A DNA stretch of 64,000 nt. Origin: an uncultured Piscinibacter sp. GTDB taxonomy: Bacteria > Pseudomonadota > Gammaproteobacteria > Burkholderiales > Burkholderiaceae_C. Numbering within the stretch: position 1 is the stretch's first letter; each line of letters opens with the position of its first letter. The notes under the pieces are model-generated. The model was not told the origin of the DNA, ran no database searches, and saw nothing but the letters and a program-made list of their open reading frames with translations. The stretch lies in assembly GCF_937952055.1 (NCBI RefSeq), contig NZ_CALFYO010000025.1, forward strand, positions 179,851 through 243,850, read 5' to 3'. Positions 61,850 to 64,000 of this stretch are shown here, one piece after another. The translations under genes were made by a program, and so were the position numbers.

Positions 61850-62596
61850 TCAGGCTTGAGGCTCGGCGCTCCGCGGCTGCCGGGAGGCCACCCACTTCCC
61901 GATCGCCAGCACGATCAATGCGCCGAGCACACCGGCGCCGTAGCGCACGGCATCGGCGACCTGGGCCACCGCGCCGGCGTTCTCGGCAGGCTGCGTCGGC
62001 ACCCAGCCGATCGCCGCCGGGTCGGTGACGGCCATCGTCCCCGCGATCCAGCCCAGCAGCATGCCGCCGATGGTGATGATCGATGGGAAGCGGTCCATCA
62101 GCTTGATGACCAATTGGCTGCCCCAGACGATGATCGGGATGCTGACCAGCAGGCCAAAGATCACCAACGGCATCTTGTGGTCGCCACCCGCACCCTCGGC
62201 GGCGCCGGCGATGGCGATGACGTTGTCCACGCTCATCACCAGATCGGCCACGATCACCGTCTTCACCGCGGCCCAGAGCTTGTCGCTGGCCTGGATGTCG
62301 CCATGGCCGCCCTCGTCGTCCGGCGCGATCAGCTTGACGCCGATCCAGACGAGAAGCAACGCGCCGACGATCTTCAGGTAGGGAATGGCCAACAGTGTCA
62401 GCGCGAAGAAGATCAGCACGACGCGGAGAATGATCGCTCCGGCGGTTCCCCAGATGATGCCCTGCGTGCGCTGATTGGGGGGCAGCTTGCGGCAGGCCAG
62501 CGCGATGACCACCGCGTTGTCTCCGCCGAGCAGGATGTCGATCATGATGATCTGGCCGACGGCGACCCAGAACTCGGGCGTCATGAACTGTTCCAT
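61850..62596 (-). CDS. TerC-family membrane protein (YjbE type)
   Basis: A 248-residue TerC protein with about seven helices and the paired motifs MIDILLGGDNAVVIALACRKL and VADLVMSVDNVIAIAGAAEG, whose Asp/Asn residues line the metal path. It is shorter than the Alx-type protein at 50193-51185 and belongs to the YjbE-like branch. Its leader shows no riboswitch-like sequence. Possibly a second metal exporter or a partner for exoenzyme metallation; role inferred from family only. Confidence 0.88.
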   Translation of the reverse strand: MEQFMTPEFWVAVGQIIMIDILLGGDNAVVIALACRKLPPNQRTQGIIWGTAGAIILRVVLIFFALTLLAIPYLKIVGALLLVWIGVKLIAPDDEGGHGDIQASDKLWAAVKTVIVADLVMSVDNVIAIAGAAEGAGGDHKMPLVIFGLLVSIPIIVWGSQLVIKLMDRFPSIITIGGMLLGWIAGTMAVTDPAAIGWVPTQPAENAGAVAQVADAVRYGAGVLGALIVLAIGKWVASRQPRSAEPQA

Positions 62597-62697
62597 GGGG
62601 ATCGGATCCTCTGGCGGGCGGGGACAACGCAGCAGTCGGTCAGTGTAGGCGGGCGGAGAGGCGGTCCGGTTCGTGGAACTACGCAGCCGCCAATGCA

Positions 62698-62720
62698 AAG
62701 GGCCGCCAGCGGCGGCCCTT
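62698..62720 (-). terminator. Intrinsic terminator of sucCD
   Basis: AAGGGCCGCC-AGC-GGCGGCCCTT forms a 10-bp stem 20 bases after the sucD stop. The minus-strand 3' flank is TTTGCATTGG, a short U-tract. Confidence 0.78.
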
Positions 62721-62740
62721 GCGCTCGGTGCCGGTTCGGG

Positions 62741-63634
62741 TCAGAGCAGGCCCTTGAGCAGTCGGCCCATCTCCGACGGGTTGCGGGTCACGGTGAAGCC
62801 GCACTCTTCCATGATGGCGAGCTTGGCGTCGGCGGTGTCTGCGCCGCCGCTGATCAGCGCACCGGCGTGGCCCATGCGCTTGCCCGGGGGCGCGGTGACG
62901 CCGGCGATGAAACCGACGATCGGCTTCTTCATGTTGGCCTTGCACCAGCGCGCCGCGTCGGCTTCGTCGGGGCCACCGATCTCGCCGATCATGATGACGG
63001 CGTCGGTGTCCGGGTCCTCGTTGAAGGCCTTCATCACGTCGATGTGCTTCAGGCCGTTGATCGGGTCGCCGCCGATGCCGACGGCGCTGGACTGGCCGAG
63101 GCCGATTTCCGTGAGTTGGGCGACCGCTTCGTACGTCAGCGTGCCGGAGCGCGACACCACGCCGATGCGGCCCTTCCGGTGGATGTGGCCGGGCATGATG
63201 CCGATCTTGATCTCGTCGGGCGTGATCAGGCCCGGGCAGTTGGGGCCGAGCAGCAGCGTCTTCTTGCCGCCCTGCGCTTCCTTGCGCTTCATCTTGTTGC
63301 GCACCATCAGCATGTCGCGGATGGGAATGCCTTCGGTGATGCAGATCACCAGGTCGAGGTCGGCTTCGACCGCTTCCCAGATTGCATCGGCTGCGCCTGC
63401 GGGCGGCACGTAGATCACGCTGACGGTGGCGCCGGTGGCGGCCTTGGCGTCCTTCACGCTGGCATGGATGGGGATGCCCTCGAAGCTCTCACCGGCCTTC
63501 TTCGGATTGACGCCCGCGACGAAGCAGTTCTTGCCGTTGGCGTAGGCCTGGCAGCCCTTGGTGTGGAACTGGCCGGTCTTGCCCGTGATGCCCTGGGTGA
63601 TGACCTTGGTGTCCTTGTTGATGAGGATGCTCAT
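62741..63634 (-). CDS. sucD: Succinyl-CoA ligase alpha subunit
   Basis: TCA-cycle enzyme converting succinyl-CoA to succinate with ATP or GTP synthesis. It has 297 residues: CoA-binding Rossmann domain (ITQGITGKTGQFHTK, GVNPKKAG), VIYVPPAGAADAI, LLLGPNCPGLITP and the phosphohistidine loop in ISGGADTADAK with GKRMGHAGALI. It lies 28 bases after sucC. Intact and of normal length. Confidence 0.97.
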   Translation of the reverse strand: MSILINKDTKVITQGITGKTGQFHTKGCQAYANGKNCFVAGVNPKKAGESFEGIPIHASVKDAKAATGATVSVIYVPPAGAADAIWEAVEADLDLVICITEGIPIRDMLMVRNKMKRKEAQGGKKTLLLGPNCPGLITPDEIKIGIMPGHIHRKGRIGVVSRSGTLTYEAVAQLTEIGLGQSSAVGIGGDPINGLKHIDVMKAFNEDPDTDAVIMIGEIGGPDEADAARWCKANMKKPIVGFIAGVTAPPGKRMGHAGALISGGADTADAKLAIMEECGFTVTRNPSEMGRLLKGLL

Positions 63635-63662
63635 GTCGGTTCTCTCTGGCAGACGGCTTGCG

Positions 63663-64000
63663 TTACTTGACGGCGGCGACGATCTTCGTCGCGGCTTCGG
63701 CCATGGTGTCGGCGCTGATGATGGGCAGGCCGGACTCGGCGAGCATCTTCTTGCCCAGCTCCTCGTTGGTGCCCTTCATGCGCACCACCAGGGGAACCTG
63801 CAGATTGACCGCCTTGCACGCCGCGATCACGCCCTCGGCGATGGTGTCGCAGCGCATGATGCCGCCGAAGATGTTGACCAGGATGGCCTTCACCTTGGGC
63901 GAGGCCAGCATGATCTTGAAGGCCTCGGTGACCTTCTCGGCGGTGGCGCCGCCGCCGACGTCGAGGAAGTTGGCCGGCTCGCCGCCGAACAGCTTGATGG
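63663..64000 (-). CDS. sucC: Succinyl-CoA ligase beta subunit, C-terminal part (5' end outside the window)
   Basis: The last 112 or so codons of sucC. Readable blocks are the LFGGEPANFLDVGGGATAEKV segment of the ligase domain, MLASPKVKAILVNIFGGIMRCDTIAEG and VVRMKGTNEELGKKMLAESG. The N-terminal ATP-grasp lies beyond base 64000. It forms an operon with sucD. Confidence 0.96.
   Translation of the reverse strand, partial: IKLFGGEPANFLDVGGGATAEKVTEAFKIMLASPKVKAILVNIFGGIMRCDTIAEGVIAACKAVNLQVPLVVRMKGTNEELGKKMLAESGLPIISADTMAEAATKIVAAVK

Noticed and set aside
61850..62596. A second manganese riboswitch ahead of the YjbE-type TerC gene.
   Set aside because: The leader (62597-62690, minus strand) lacks GGGGAGTAG and CGCAAGAC words.

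Overview
The window is high-GC, densely packed proteobacterial chromosome, most likely from the Burkholderiales (a Rubrivivax/Leptothrix/Methylibium-like betaproteobacterium). Reasons: lptA-lptB-rpoN order, TRAP transporters, CreA, TfpZ/PglL-type pilin accessory genes, a SWIB/histone-like protein, and short GC-rich dyad repeats of the kind common in that order. The genus is inference. I see no tRNA or rRNA gene, no CRISPR array, no insertion sequence and no prophage. No stretch longer than about 300 bases lacks a gene or gene remnant.

Layout. 1-9.5 kb is housekeeping: argS (cut by the window edge), a SPOR protein, dsbA, lptA, lptB, rpoN, an rlmL-like methyltransferase, then on the minus strand an MFS carrier, rsmE and mtn. 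fadD (9.5-11.2) diverges from a GntR/FCD regulator that opens a sugar-acid catabolic island (11.4-26.6). The first half holds idonate-type dehydrogenase, TRAP DctPQM, SDR, FAH-family hydrolase and UxaA. The second half holds ManD, a fructuronate/mannitol dehydrogenase, an unknown membrane protein, Ldh2 and KDG kinase. creA and a dihaem cytochrome lie between the halves. Both halves are preceded by the same GntR-type operator, so they are probably one regulon. pntAB, a Nudix hydrolase, a CoA-transferase/hydratase pair and mnmA follow.

33-42 kb holds a CAP lipoprotein, a cupredoxin gene followed by a broken EAL gene, PaiB, a GST fragment, ssb and recQ. It ends in a divergent ECF sigma / anti-sigma / vWA lipoprotein / Ig-like lipoprotein cluster, with two promoters of identical architecture facing away from each other. 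42-50 kb has uvrA, a thioredoxin-fold isomerase, an amidohydrolase and a SWIB protein. These are followed by three damaged genes: an alpha-hydroxyacid dehydrogenase, a piuC-like dioxygenase and a tonB/TonB-receptor fusion. 50-51.4 kb carries a TerC/Alx-type exporter gene behind what looks like a yybP-ykoY manganese riboswitch.

51.4-62 kb holds a holin-like membrane protein, an M48 protease, moaC, and the type IV pilin set pglL-tfpZ-pilA, where pilA has a sigma-54 promoter and upstream dyad sites. A signalling operon follows: Ser/Thr kinase, PP2C phosphatase, FHA protein, broken nucleotide cyclase and cyclic-nucleotide phosphodiesterase-like hydrolase. The window ends with a second TerC gene and sucD/sucC (sucC cut by the edge).

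The points most worth a second look are the manganese riboswitch with its ribosome-site-sequestering helix, the twin ECF promoters, the shared GntR operator, the pilA control region, and the repeated deletions and frameshifts in accessory genes.
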